From UBA8389 sp035719105 (GTDB lineage Bacteria; Bacteroidota; Bacteroidia; Bacteroidales; UBA1402): a stretch of 64,000 nt of DNA. This document shows positions 8,269-17,548 of this stretch, piece by piece. The stretch is from the NCBI GenBank assembly GCA_035719105.1, contig DASTGN010000009.1:62001-126000 (forward strand), read 5' to 3'. The stretch's first letter is position 1. Each line of letters begins with the position of its first letter. The notes below the pieces were generated by a model. It did not search any database. It worked only from the letters and a program-made list of their open reading frames with translations, and was not told the origin of the DNA. A program made the translations under genes and the position numbers.

Positions 8269-10272
8269 ATGGCATCAGCAGTCAAGACCAAGTCTACGCT
8301 TCAACTGATCAAGGACGACCCTTGGTTGGAACCCTACAGCGAGGCCATTAACGGCCGTTTCCGATATGCTGTGGAGCGGGAAGCTGCGTTGACCAAGGGA
8401 GCACCCTTGACTGAATTTGCCAATGGTTACAACTATTTCGGCTTACATAAGACGGATACAGGTTGGGCCTTCCGCGAATGGGCACCAAACGCTTCAGCTA
8501 TTTGTCTGATAGGAGATTTTAACGACTGGACCAAACAAGATGGTTTTTGGTTGTCCAAATTGGACAACGGCGTTTGGGAATTGCTGCTCCCTACCGAAAC
8601 ATTGAGACACGGTCAGTTATTCAAAATGTTCGTGGAATGGAACGGTGGAAGCGGCGAACGCATTCCAGCCTGGGCGACCCGAGTTGTACAAGATCACCAC
8701 TCCAAACTTTTCAGTGCTCAGGTATGGGAAACGAATCGCTTCGAGTTCAAACATACAGGCTTTAAACCAAAAACTGGTTCGTTACTGATTTACGAATGCC
8801 ACATCGGAATGGCTGTCGAAGAAGAACGGGTGGGCACTTACGATGAATTTCGTAGGAATATTTTGCCAAAGGTGGTCCGGGCAGGTTACAATGCCTTGCA
8901 AATCATGGCGATACAGGAACATCCGTACTACGGTTCCTTCGGCTATCACGTTTCAGGATTCTTTGCACCATCCTCCCGATTCGGCACCCCCGAAGAACTA
9001 AAGGCCTTGATTGACGAAGCTCATGGATTGGGTTTGACCGTCATTATGGATTTGGTTCACTCCCATGCTGTCAAAAACACCATCGAAGGATTGGGTGCTT
9101 TGGATGGTACCAGCGATTTATATTTTGAAGGGGAGCATCCAGCCTGGGATTCCCTTTGCTTCAATTATAAACGGGACGAAGTGGTTCATTTTCTGCTGTC
9201 CAATTGCAAATATTGGATTAAGGAATTCCATTTTGACGGATTCCGTTTTGACGGGGTTACTTCCATGCTTTATAAAAGTCACGGCCTCGGAGACTCCTTT
9301 GGAAATTACGACAGCTATTACAGTCCCAATTCGAACGGAGATGCTATTTGTTATTTGACACTTGCCAACAAGTTGATTCACCAAATCAACCCAAAAGCAG
9401 TGACCATTGCCGAAGAGGTGAGCGGTATGCCGGGGTTAGCCGTTCCGAACAAAAAAGGGGGCATTGGCTTCGACTACCGTTTGGCGATGGGCATTCCCGA
9501 CTTTTGGATCAAGCTGATCAAGGAGTCTAAGGATGAAAATTGGAAACCTGGTACCATTTGGTGGGAACTGACCAACCGTAGGCAAGATGAAAAGACCATC
9601 AGTTACGCAGAAAGTCACGATCAAGCCTTAGTTGGGGACAAAACGCTCATATTCAGACTCATCGATGCGGATATGTACTGGCATATGATGAAGGAAGATC
9701 CGAATTTCACGGTGGAACGGGGCATGGCATTACACAAAATCATTCGATTTCTGACGGCCAGCACCATCAATGGTGGTTACCTGAACTTCATGGGTAACGA
9801 ATTCGGACATCCGGAATGGATTGATTTTCCTCGCGAAGGAAATGGATGGTCGCATAAATATGCCAGACGTCAATGGAGTTTGGCTGATAACCCTCACCTA
9901 AAATATCAGTATTTGGGTTTGTTTGACCAGGAGTTGATGAAACTAGTAGCCAAGCACTCTAAACAGATGGCCGAACGTCCTACGGAACGTTGCATCAACA
10001 ACGACGACCAAATTCTGGCTTTCAATCGGGGCGATTTGCTGTTTATCACCAACTTGCATCCCTACAAATCGTTTACCGGTTATGGAATGTTGGTAGAAAA
10101 GGGCAGTTATCAAGTCATTTTGAACTCGGACAATGTAAAATTCGGCGGTTACGGCCACATCAACGAAAAAATTGAATATTTCACTCAAAAAGGTTTGGAA
10201 AAGAATACGGACCTGGAATGGTTGAAACTTTATCTGCCCTCGAGAACATCGATCGTACTTAAAAAGAAATAA
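8269..10272 (+). CDS. glgB: 1,4-alpha-glucan branching enzyme, eukaryote-like GH13 subfamily
   Basis: A 667-residue glycogen branching enzyme. The N-terminal CBM48 domain shows GWAFREWAPNASAICLIGDFNDW-like sequence near residues 65-90; the GH13 barrel has the nucleophile Asp328 (FRFDG), the acid/base Glu382 (IAEEVSG) and the third carboxylate Asp451 (ESHDQALVGD). Stretches such as ESHDQALVGDKT, LNFMGNEFGHPEWIDFPR and YARRQWSLAD are those of the animal and fungal enzyme (GBE1) rather than of E. coli GlgB. It forms the alpha-1,6 branches of stored glycogen in the cytoplasm. No glycogen synthase or phosphorylase is nearby; the next gene, 20 bases on, is an Lrp-type regulator. Confidence 0.95.
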   Translation: MASAVKTKSTLQLIKDDPWLEPYSEAINGRFRYAVEREAALTKGAPLTEFANGYNYFGLHKTDTGWAFREWAPNASAICLIGDFNDWTKQDGFWLSKLDNGVWELLLPTETLRHGQLFKMFVEWNGGSGERIPAWATRVVQDHHSKLFSAQVWETNRFEFKHTGFKPKTGSLLIYECHIGMAVEEERVGTYDEFRRNILPKVVRAGYNALQIMAIQEHPYYGSFGYHVSGFFAPSSRFGTPEELKALIDEAHGLGLTVIMDLVHSHAVKNTIEGLGALDGTSDLYFEGEHPAWDSLCFNYKRDEVVHFLLSNCKYWIKEFHFDGFRFDGVTSMLYKSHGLGDSFGNYDSYYSPNSNGDAICYLTLANKLIHQINPKAVTIAEEVSGMPGLAVPNKKGGIGFDYRLAMGIPDFWIKLIKESKDENWKPGTIWWELTNRRQDEKTISYAESHDQALVGDKTLIFRLIDADMYWHMMKEDPNFTVERGMALHKIIRFLTASTINGGYLNFMGNEFGHPEWIDFPREGNGWSHKYARRQWSLADNPHLKYQYLGLFDQELMKLVAKHSKQMAERPTERCINNDDQILAFNRGDLLFITNLHPYKSFTGYGMLVEKGSYQVILNSDNVKFGGYGHINEKIEYFTQKGLEKNTDLEWLKLYLPSRTSIVLKKK

Positions 10273-10292
10273 ATTTAAAACAATTCAAGATC

Positions 10293-10769
10293 ATGGGACA
10301 TCACCAACTGGACAAGCTGGATGAAAAAATTTTGAAAATGATTGCCGAAGATGCCAGAGTGCCCTTTCTGGAAGTAGCGCGCGAGTGCAACGTCTCCGGT
10401 GCCGCCATCCACCAACGCATTCAGAAACTAAACAACTTAGGCATCATCAAGGGTTCCGAATTCATACTCGATGCCAACAAGATTGGTTACCAAACCTGTG
10501 CTTTTTTAGGCATTTTCCTGAAAGATCCCGGGCAGTTCAAACACGTTGTAGCAGAATTGCTCAAGATACCCGAAGTAGTGGAATGTCACTATACGACAGG
10601 TCAATACGACATGTTCATCAAAATTTATGCAAAAAACAACAAGCATATGCTGAGTATCATACATGAAAAGCTCCAACCACTTGGTTTGTCTCGCACGGAA
10701 ACGCTCATTTCGTTCAACGAGGCGTTTAGAAGGCATGTTCCTGTTGTTGACCTGGAAACTGATGAATAA
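10293..10769 (+). CDS. Lrp/AsnC-family transcriptional regulator
   Basis: A 158-residue protein with an N-terminal winged helix-turn-helix (about residues 5-62; LDKLDEKILKMIAEDAR and NVSGAAIHQRIQKLNNLGII) and a C-terminal RAM ligand-binding domain (about 70-150; GIFLKDPGQF, VVECHYTTGQYDMFIKIYA). Such proteins act as octamers or dimers that sense amino acids. It follows glgB closely and precedes a terminator, so it is the last gene of that transcript. Its targets are not apparent. Confidence 0.9.
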   Translation: MGHHQLDKLDEKILKMIAEDARVPFLEVARECNVSGAAIHQRIQKLNNLGIIKGSEFILDANKIGYQTCAFLGIFLKDPGQFKHVVAELLKIPEVVECHYTTGQYDMFIKIYAKNNKHMLSIIHEKLQPLGLSRTETLISFNEAFRRHVPVVDLETDE

Positions 10770-10789
10770 TCCATATGTTATAATTTAGT

Positions 10790-10817
10790 AAAACCGTTCT
10801 GAAAGGACGGTTTTTTT
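10790..10817 (+). terminator. Intrinsic terminator after the Lrp/AsnC gene
   Basis: AAAACCGTTCT (10790-10800) pairs with AGGACGGTTTT, with one G-U pair and a tiny loop, followed by a run of seven T. Confidence 0.88.
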
Positions 10818-10926
10818 GTTAAATTTCCAAGGGTTTCCTTGCTTTATTGATGCTGTTTTTGTACTCTTACACAAATAATTGAAAAGTGCGCAAAAAAGTA
10901 ACTTAGAACACTAAAAAAAAAGTCCT

Positions 10927-10962
10927 TTTGCTATCTGGGCTTATCAAAAAGAACTATATTTG
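10927..10962 (+). promoter_or_regulatory. Promoter for the hdr-flx operon
   Basis: A perfect -7 element TATATTTG lies at 10955-10962. The only upstream TTTG (10927-10930) is 24 bases away, longer than usual, so the -33 assignment is weak. The start codon of hdrC is 46 bases downstream. Confidence 0.5.
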
Positions 10963-11007
10963 GGCCGAAATTAGTAAGTCGAAATACGGCATAAAAACAC
11001 TTTGTGG

Positions 11008-11568
11008 ATGGATAACACAGCAACACTTTCGGAGAACGCATCTCTGAAGCAACTGGTGGAACAAACAGTAGGCGTTGAGATTCAAACCTGCTATCAATGC
11101 GGTAAATGTACCGCCGGTTGCCCTTTAAATGAAGAAATGGATTTGATGCCCAATCAAGTACTTCGAATGTTGCAATCCGAATATCCCGGTTACGAAAAAG
11201 AACTGCTCTCGTCCATAAGCATTTGGCTTTGTTTGGCTTGCGACACTTGCTATTCGCGATGCCCTCAGGAAGTGAAACTGCCACTCATCATGGACTTCCT
11301 CCGGCAAGAATCGATTCGTCGGAATTTGGTGAACCCAAAAGCCAGGAACATACTGAAGTTTCACCGTGCCTTTCTGGCTGAAGTGGAACGAAATGGCAAA
11401 TTGAACGAATTCGGTTTGACCATTGATTACAAACTGCACTCCATGAACCTTTTTCAAGACTTGCAGAATGCTCCTTCCATGCTGCTGAAGGGTAAACTCG
11501 GCTTTTTTCCGCACAAAGTGCAGAATCCTGCTGAAATTAAAAAACTATTCAAAAAAATTATCGGATGA
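11008..11568 (+). CDS. hdrC: Heterodisulfide reductase-like iron-sulfur subunit HdrC
   Basis: A 186-residue protein with two ferredoxin-type [4Fe-4S] motifs, CYQCGKCTAGCPL and CLACDTCYSRCPQ, in the first half, as in HdrC and the N-terminal part of HdrD. It passes electrons between HdrA and the disulfide site of HdrB. A TTG at 11002 could extend it by two residues; ATG at 11008 is the natural start. Its stop overlaps the hdrB start by four bases (ATGA). It has no membrane segment, in keeping with a soluble HdrABC complex. Confidence 0.92.
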   Translation: MDNTATLSENASLKQLVEQTVGVEIQTCYQCGKCTAGCPLNEEMDLMPNQVLRMLQSEYPGYEKELLSSISIWLCLACDTCYSRCPQEVKLPLIMDFLRQESIRRNLVNPKARNILKFHRAFLAEVERNGKLNEFGLTIDYKLHSMNLFQDLQNAPSMLLKGKLGFFPHKVQNPAEIKKLFKKIIG

Positions 11569-12437
11569 GAATAGGTTACTATCCTGGTTGTTCCCTTCAG
11601 GGATCGGGAAAAGAATACAGCGAATCCTTGTTTGCCGTGGCCGAGAAGTGCGGTATCGAGTTGGAAGAAATCAACGACTGGAACTGTTGCGGGGCTTCGG
11701 CTGCACACTCCCTGAACCACGATTTATCGGTGGCATTGCCTGCTCGAACGCTTGCCTTGGCCGAAAAGCAAGGTTTGGAGCAAATTCTGGTGCCTTGCGC
11801 TGCTTGTTTCGGAAGATTAGCTACGGCACAACAAGAATTGGTTTCAAGCGAAGCAATGAAAACGAAGATTTCGGACTATATTGAAATGCCTGTTCAAGGT
11901 AGTGCCCGCATACTGACCGTCTTCGAATTTTTGCAAGAACATATCTTTCCGGTAGCTGATCAATTCGTAGTCAACAAGTTGAACCATAAGACAGCCTGTT
12001 ATTACGGTTGCCTGCTGTCCAGACCCAAAGAACTCACCCGCTTGGAACGTCCGGAAGACCCCATGGAAATGGAAAAGGTGATGGAAAAAGCTGGTGCAAC
12101 GCCTATTGATTGGGCTTTCAAGACCGAATGCTGTGGTGCCGGACTTTCGGTTTCACGCACCGACATTGTAGCCAAGCTTTCAGCCAAAATAGTAGAAGAT
12201 GCCGTGTCCCGCGGTGCCGAATCCATTGTGGTGGCTTGCCCCATGTGCCAGATGAACCTGGACCTTCGCCGCCCTGAAATAAACAAAAACATGGAGCAGC
12301 GTTCGGATATACCGGTGATGTTCGTTACGCAGGCTTTGGGCCTGAGCATGGGCATCTCTGCCGACCAATTGGGATTGAACAGACATTTCGTATCCACCGA
12401 CAAGGTTGTATCCTGTGTCGGCCGCAAAGAGCTTTAA
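11565..12437 (+). CDS. hdrB: Heterodisulfide reductase-like subunit HdrB (two CCG domains)
   Basis: A 290-residue protein with two cysteine-rich CCG domains: GCSLQGS ... WNCCGAS ... PCAACFGR, and CYYGCLLS ... ECCGAG ... CPMCQMNLD. In methanogens these domains hold two noncubane [4Fe-4S] clusters that cleave the CoM-S-S-CoB disulfide. Both full cysteine sets are present here, so disulfide chemistry should be intact. The natural disulfide in a bacterium without coenzymes M and B is not known from this window. The gene is two bases before hdrA. Confidence 0.93.
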   Translation: MRIGYYPGCSLQGSGKEYSESLFAVAEKCGIELEEINDWNCCGASAAHSLNHDLSVALPARTLALAEKQGLEQILVPCAACFGRLATAQQELVSSEAMKTKISDYIEMPVQGSARILTVFEFLQEHIFPVADQFVVNKLNHKTACYYGCLLSRPKELTRLERPEDPMEMEKVMEKAGATPIDWAFKTECCGAGLSVSRTDIVAKLSAKIVEDAVSRGAESIVVACPMCQMNLDLRRPEINKNMEQRSDIPVMFVTQALGLSMGISADQLGLNRHFVSTDKVVSCVGRKEL

Positions 12438-12439
12438 TT

Positions 12440-14452
12440 ATGGCAAGAATAGGCGTTTTTATTTGTCACTGTGGCGAAAACATTTCTGCTACGGTTGATG
12501 TGGAAAAAGTGGCAAGGTTGGCCGGCAAGCTTTCGGGCGTGGCGTACAGCGTGGATTATAAATACATGTGTTCGGATCCAGGACAAACCCTGATCGTGGA
12601 TGCCATAAAAGAACACAAACTTACTGGAATAGTTGTTGGAGCCTGTTCGCCGCGAATGCACGAGGGCACTTTTCGCAAAGCTGCCGAAAAAGCGGGCATC
12701 AATCCCTATTTCTGCGAAATGGCCAACATCCGCGAACACTGCTCCTGGGTACACCCCAAATCGGACGAAACGACACAAAAAGCATTGGACATTGTTCGAA
12801 CCATGATTGAAAAGGTGAAAACCAATTCAGCTTTATTCCCCATCAAAGTGCCCATCACCAAAACAGCTTTGGTCATCGGTGGTGGCATTGCAGGGATTCA
12901 AGCAGCATTGGATATTGCTAATGCAGGCCATCAGGTCATTATGGTGGAAAAAACACCATCCATCGGCGGGCACATGTCCCAGCTTTCGGAAACCTTCCCC
13001 ACCCTCGACTGCTCGCAGTGTATTTTAACACCGCGTATGGTGGAAGTCGCTCAACATCCAAACATTAAGCTGCACACTTTTGCCACGGTCGAAAACGTTT
13101 CCGGCTTTATCGGCAACTTTGATGTGAACATTCGATTAAAGGCCAAAAGCGTAGACTTTGAAAAATGCACGGGTTGCGGTTCCTGTTGGCAGAAATGTCC
13201 CACTAAAAAAATACCCGACGAATTCAATGCCGGCATGAGTTTCCGCACGGCCATCTATACGCCGTTCCCGCAAGCGGTACCCAACAAGCCGGTCATCGAC
13301 CGTGCCAACTGCAGTTGGTTCACCAAAGGCGGCAAATGCGGCGTGTGTGCTAAGATATGCCCCGTAGGTGCCATCGATTATACCAAGGAGGACGAAATCA
13401 TTAGCGTTAAAGTGGGTTCCATCGTGACAGCAACGGGTTTCGACATCAAACACAGCGACTTCTTTCCTGAATACGGATATGGAAAACATCCGGACATCAT
13501 CGATGGTTTGCAGTTTGAACGTTTGGCTTCTGCTTCTGGTCCGACTGGTGGTGAAATTCGTCGTCCATCTGACGGCAAAGAACCTGAAACCGTAGTATTT
13601 TTAGCTTGCGCGGGTTCTAGGGACAAGGCTAAGGGCATTGAATATTGCTCCAAAATCTGTTGCATGTACACGGCTAAGCACGCCATGCTGTACAAGCACA
13701 AAAACCATCACGGAAAGGCACATGTGTTCTACATGGACATTCGTTCAGCCGGCAAGAGCTACGACGAGTTTGTGCGAAGAGCCATAGAAGAAGACGACGT
13801 GAACTATATTCGCGGACGGGTTTCCAAAATCTATGAGAAGAACGGCAAGCTGATGGTGGTTGGTGTGGATACGTTGCTGAACGCTAAACCTGTTGTCATC
13901 GAGGCTGATTTGGTAGTGCTTGCCACAGCAGTGGTGGCCAACCAAGATGCCGAATCCATGGCACAGAAACTACACATCAGCTACGACAAACATCATTTCT
14001 TTGCCGAAGCCCATCCTAAACTCAAACCGGTGGAAACCAACACGGCAGGCATCACGCTGGCCGGTGCTTGCCAATCTGCCAAGGATATACCCGAAACAGT
14101 GGCGCAGGCCTCTGCTGCTGCTGCCAAGACCATCATTCTGTTCTCTGGCAATGAATTGACTCGTGAACCGGTTGTCGCGACGGTAAATCGCTCTGCCCCT
14201 CCTGTTTACACGACTTGTACCGGCTGCTTCCTCTGCCAGGAAGTTTGCCCCTATCAAGCCATCGAGCGCGAAGAAATTCGTGACCGCGCCGGCAATCTGC
14301 TCATGAACGCTGCAAAAGTCAATGCCGGACTCTGTCAAGGCTGTGGCACCTGCGTGGCGATGTGCCGCAACAAATCCATCGACCTTCAAGGCTTCTCCAA
14401 CCAACAGATGTTGTCTGAAGTCATGGGCCTGTTAAACGTACCTTTTGAATAA
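12440..14452 (+). CDS. hdrA: Heterodisulfide reductase-like flavoprotein HdrA
   Basis: A 670-residue flavin and iron-sulfur protein. The N-terminal HdrA domain (1-140) ends before an FAD-binding Rossmann motif at about residue 147 (GGGIAGIQAAL), followed by the HdrA hallmark GHMSQLSETFP and CSQCILTPRM. A ferredoxin pair begins at residue 243 (CTGCGSCWQKCP, then CGVCAKICPVG), and a second pair lies near the C-terminus from residue 593 (CTGCFLCQEVCP and CQGCGTCVAMC). HdrA is the site of flavin-based electron bifurcation in methanogens. Here it is the core that joins HdrBC to the Flx subunits encoded just downstream. Confidence 0.94.
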   Translation: MARIGVFICHCGENISATVDVEKVARLAGKLSGVAYSVDYKYMCSDPGQTLIVDAIKEHKLTGIVVGACSPRMHEGTFRKAAEKAGINPYFCEMANIREHCSWVHPKSDETTQKALDIVRTMIEKVKTNSALFPIKVPITKTALVIGGGIAGIQAALDIANAGHQVIMVEKTPSIGGHMSQLSETFPTLDCSQCILTPRMVEVAQHPNIKLHTFATVENVSGFIGNFDVNIRLKAKSVDFEKCTGCGSCWQKCPTKKIPDEFNAGMSFRTAIYTPFPQAVPNKPVIDRANCSWFTKGGKCGVCAKICPVGAIDYTKEDEIISVKVGSIVTATGFDIKHSDFFPEYGYGKHPDIIDGLQFERLASASGPTGGEIRRPSDGKEPETVVFLACAGSRDKAKGIEYCSKICCMYTAKHAMLYKHKNHHGKAHVFYMDIRSAGKSYDEFVRRAIEEDDVNYIRGRVSKIYEKNGKLMVVGVDTLLNAKPVVIEADLVVLATAVVANQDAESMAQKLHISYDKHHFFAEAHPKLKPVETNTAGITLAGACQSAKDIPETVAQASAAAAKTIILFSGNELTREPVVATVNRSAPPVYTTCTGCFLCQEVCPYQAIEREEIRDRAGNLLMNAAKVNAGLCQGCGTCVAMCRNKSIDLQGFSNQQMLSEVMGLLNVPFE

Positions 14453-14456
14453 TTCC

Positions 14457-14921
14457 ATGGCTGAATCTTTTGAACCCAAAATTGTCGCATTCGTCTGCAA
14501 CTGGTGTACTTACGCCGGTGCTGACTTGGCTGGGACTTCCCGGACCAAATACGAGACCAACGTCCGAATCATTCGCTTCCCCTGTACGGGCCGCATTGAC
14601 TTCATGTTGCTGATCAAGGCTTTTCAGAACGGTGCGGACGGCATCATCGTTTCGGGTTGTCATCCGAACGACTGTCACTACACTTCTGGAAATTTCCACG
14701 CTCGTCGTCGCTGGATGGTCTTCAAGTCGATGCTCGAGTTCATGGGCTTCCCGACCGAGCGCATCACTTTTTCATGGGTTTCGGCCGCTGAAGGGAAAAA
14801 ATGGGCTGACTTGGTGAACGAAACGACGGACAGCATTCGTTCATTAGGACCCTTTACGGAATATAAGAATCTTGATTTTTCACAATTCAATCAGTTGGAT
14901 CATGACGCCATTGCAAAATAA
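14457..14921 (+). CDS. flxD: MvhD/FlxD-type iron-sulfur subunit
   Basis: About 154 residues, with the cysteine pattern of the MvhD/FlpD/FlxD family: FVCNWCTYAGAD, RFPCTGRID and VSGCHPNDCHY. These proteins carry a [2Fe-2S] cluster and hand electrons from a partner dehydrogenase to HdrA. A TTG at 14445 is in frame but overlaps hdrA; the ATG at 14457 is the better start. No hydrogenase genes are present, so the partner is the NADH-dependent Flx module that follows. Confidence 0.88.
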   Translation: MAESFEPKIVAFVCNWCTYAGADLAGTSRTKYETNVRIIRFPCTGRIDFMLLIKAFQNGADGIIVSGCHPNDCHYTSGNFHARRRWMVFKSMLEFMGFPTERITFSWVSAAEGKKWADLVNETTDSIRSLGPFTEYKNLDFSQFNQLDHDAIAK

Positions 14922-15705
14922 GGCCGCCGAGCTGCTGGAAAACGGAACCGTGAACTTGTTGATCGGTTTCAGCGAGGATTTGGGCAAACGTCCTGTCCCC
15001 TGCTTCATCGAGACTGCCGCTGAAGCCAACACACTGATATTCAATCAGGATTGTAAAAACAACCTATCGGTTTACCTGCATAAGAAAGAAGTGAAGGAAG
15101 CGGTTAAAATCGGCTTGGTCGCCAATATAGCTACTTTGCGTTCCGTCATGCAGCTGCTCTCTGAAAATCAACTTTGGTCGCTGACCTTGACGTATCTGAC
15201 CGTGAATACTGCCGGAGAGCTGGTTGTATTGAGTTCAGCCGAGGAGCTTGAAGCGTACGTACAGGCGAATTTTCCGACTTGCAGGCCAGAAGACCAGGAA
15301 ATGTTGGACAAACTCAACGCCATGAGCCGCGAAGAGCGTTGGGCTTTTTGGAAGGATCAGCTCTCCGAATGCGTGAAATGCTATGCTTGCCGTGCAGTTT
15401 GCCCGATGTGCTATTGCACGGTCTGTACGACGGAATGCAACCAACCGCAATGGATTAAGACCTCAGCCGAAACATCCGGCAATTTTGAATACCACACCAT
15501 GCGTGCCATGCACCTGGGCGGACGTTGCATCAACTGCGGCGAATGCGGACGAATCTGTCCTGCAGGCATTCCGGTGCACTTGTTGACAGCACAAATGAAC
15601 CAAGAAATCGAGCAGGAATTCGGAGGAAAGACTGGTTGGTCGCTCAAAGGCGGATACGCCTTGAATTCGTTCAAGCCGGGCGACAAAGAAAACTTCATCA
15701 AATAA
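14902..15705 (+). CDS. flxC: 4Fe-4S dicluster protein, FlxC-like
   Basis: About 267 residues. The N-terminal 150 residues show no motif I can name; the C-terminal part has ferredoxin-like cysteine groups, CVKCYACRAVCPMCYC with an added CTTEC, and CINCGECGRICPAGIP. It lies between the MvhD-like gene and the FlxB-like gene, the position of FlxC in FlxABCD-HdrABC loci of anaerobes. It should act as an electron wire within the complex. The ATG at 14902 overlaps flxD by 20 bases; a TTG at 14872 would overlap more. The family call relies mostly on context. Confidence 0.78.
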   Translation: MTPLQNKAAELLENGTVNLLIGFSEDLGKRPVPCFIETAAEANTLIFNQDCKNNLSVYLHKKEVKEAVKIGLVANIATLRSVMQLLSENQLWSLTLTYLTVNTAGELVVLSSAEELEAYVQANFPTCRPEDQEMLDKLNAMSREERWAFWKDQLSECVKCYACRAVCPMCYCTVCTTECNQPQWIKTSAETSGNFEYHTMRAMHLGGRCINCGECGRICPAGIPVHLLTAQMNQEIEQEFGGKTGWSLKGGYALNSFKPGDKENFIK

Positions 15706-15710
15706 GTGAT

Positions 15711-16718
15711 ATGGAACTGAAACTCATTTCAAACTCCGACATAGCCGTTTTCTTTGACGGTCTCCTTAAAGCTGGAAAAGTCGTGGTCGCTCCGGTGCTG
15801 AAGCAAAGCGGCAAAGTCTTTTTCAAACCCGTCCAGTCCTTCTCGGAAGTGGCGACAGATTACATTCAAACCGCCTTTTCGGCTAAGGAAGTGGTTTTTC
15901 CCAAAGTGGAAGAACTGTTTACTTTTCAGCACAACGAGGAGGGTGGCTTGGATATCAACGATCACCTGGATCGTATTCCCGAAACGGTGGTTTGGGGATT
16001 GCGCCCCTGCGATGCGGCGGCTTTTGATTACTTAAACCAATTCTTTCTGAAAGAGAACCCAGATGCCTATTTCAAAGCACGTTACGACAAGATGACGTTA
16101 GTCACCATAAGTTGTCACTCCTGCGATGAAAGTTGTTTTTGCACCTCGGTGGGCTCCCATCCTGGCGATACGAAAGGTAGTGACTTGTTGCTCACGGCTA
16201 TGAATGGTTCCTTTTATGTGGAAGTCATGACCGATAAAGGTAACAATCTAATTAATAGTAATTCAACCCTATTTGCTTCAACTGAAACTTTAAGCAAGGA
16301 TGCCTTCTTGGCCAAACCGGTCACGCAGTTTTCGATGGACGAAATCAAGGATAAAATTCAGAACGCCTACGCTAGTGCGGAGTGGAAACACGCCTCGATG
16401 GGTTGCTACAGTTGCGGTGCCTGTGCCTTTGCTTGCCCTACCTGCACCTGTTTCGACATCCAGGACGAAGGGACTCAAGATCATGGCAGACGGGTGCGCT
16501 GCTGGGACGCCTGCGGGTTGAGCCAGTTCACCAAACACGCTTCCGGTCACAATCCCAGAAATACCCAAACCGAACGTCGCCGCCAGCGCCTGATGCACAA
16601 ATTCAAGTATTCGGTCGAAAACTTGGGCGTTGTGAGTTGCGTCGGTTGCGGTCGTTGCATCCGCGTTTGCCCTTCCCATTTGAACATTTTTGAAAACATT
16701 CTGAGCGTTACGAAATAA
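15711..16718 (+). CDS. flxB: 4Fe-4S dicluster protein related to sulfhydrogenase beta / AsrA, FlxB-like
   Basis: 335 residues of the family that includes the beta subunit of NAD(P)-dependent sulfhydrogenases and AsrA of anaerobic sulfite reductase. Markers are GLRPCDAAAFDYL near residue 95, ISCHSCDESCFC, GCYSCGACAFACPTC with CWDACGL, and the last cluster site CVGCGRCIRVCP. It works with the FAD/NAD-binding subunit next to it to take electrons from NADH. It starts at the ATG at 15711, five bases after flxC, and its stop overlaps the next start as TAATG. Confidence 0.85.
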   Translation: MELKLISNSDIAVFFDGLLKAGKVVVAPVLKQSGKVFFKPVQSFSEVATDYIQTAFSAKEVVFPKVEELFTFQHNEEGGLDINDHLDRIPETVVWGLRPCDAAAFDYLNQFFLKENPDAYFKARYDKMTLVTISCHSCDESCFCTSVGSHPGDTKGSDLLLTAMNGSFYVEVMTDKGNNLINSNSTLFASTETLSKDAFLAKPVTQFSMDEIKDKIQNAYASAEWKHASMGCYSCGACAFACPTCTCFDIQDEGTQDHGRRVRCWDACGLSQFTKHASGHNPRNTQTERRRQRLMHKFKYSVENLGVVSCVGCGRCIRVCPSHLNIFENILSVTK

Positions 16719-17548
16719 TGGATACCAACCAATACATTCCTTATCAGGTCCGCATTGCCGACATCATCGAAGAAGCACCGCTGGTGCGAACATACAGGCT
16801 GGAATTTACAGACCCGTCAGCTTCCTTCACCTTTAAAGCCGGGCAATTTGCCGAATACGGCGTGTTCGGCGAGGGAGAAAGCACGTTTTGCATTGCCTCC
16901 TCTCCCACCCGCGAAGGGTACATTGAATGTACTTTTCGCAGCACAGGTCGGGTGACCAAAGCCTTGGCCAATTGCGAAATCAACGACATCATTGGTTTGC
17001 GAGGACCGTTTGGCAAAGCTTTCCCCATCGAAGAATGGTATGGCAAAGACATCGTATTTATCACGGGCGGTATTGGCTTGCCTCCCTTGCGTTGCGTGAT
17101 TTGGAATGTGCTCGATCAACGGGAAAAGTTCGGCAAGGTTTCCATTTATTACGGAGCAAGAACGGTTGCTGACTTGGTTTACAAGGAGGAATTGGAAAAT
17201 TGGAAAAACAGAGACGACGTGGATTTGTTCCTGACGGTCGATCCAGGTGGTGAAACCAAGGATTGGAAGGACAACGTGGGTTTCGTGCCGACCATCATTG
17301 AACAGAACCTACCTTCCAGCGATAATGCCATAGCCATTGTGGCTGGACCTCCCATCCTCATTAAGATGTCCATGCCGATTTTGGCCAAGTGCGGATTCGC
17401 CAACGATAAGATTTTCACTACGTTGGAGAACCGAATGAAATGTGGTGTCGGAAAATGCGGTCACTGCACGGTTGGTAAAACCTATGTTTGCAAGGACGGC
17501 CCTGTGTTCACGTACGAGGAAGTCTTGCAAATGCCGCAAGAATATTAG
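16718..17548 (+). CDS. flxA: FAD/NAD(P)-binding reductase subunit, FlxA-like
   Basis: 276 residues with the fold of ferredoxin-NADP reductases and of the PyrK/HydG/AsrB group. The FAD-binding beta-barrel is N-terminal (about 10-100; FCIASSPT), the NAD-binding part has ITGGIGLPPLR near residue 115 and VAGPPILI near 210, and a C-terminal [2Fe-2S] site reads CGVGKCGHCTVGKTYVC. It is the NADH entry point of the Hdr-Flx complex. It is the last gene of the seven-gene operon. Confidence 0.88.
   Translation: MDTNQYIPYQVRIADIIEEAPLVRTYRLEFTDPSASFTFKAGQFAEYGVFGEGESTFCIASSPTREGYIECTFRSTGRVTKALANCEINDIIGLRGPFGKAFPIEEWYGKDIVFITGGIGLPPLRCVIWNVLDQREKFGKVSIYYGARTVADLVYKEELENWKNRDDVDLFLTVDPGGETKDWKDNVGFVPTIIEQNLPSSDNAIAIVAGPPILIKMSMPILAKCGFANDKIFTTLENRMKCGVGKCGHCTVGKTYVCKDGPVFTYEEVLQMPQEY

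Noticed and set aside
14457..14921. MvhD as part of a hydrogenase
   Set aside because: No hydrogenase large or small subunit is in the operon; the FAD/NAD subunit and dicluster proteins fit the Flx type instead.
15711..17548. Anaerobic sulfite reductase AsrAB
   Set aside because: The two genes resemble AsrA and AsrB, but the sirohaem subunit AsrC is missing and hdrABC is joined to them.
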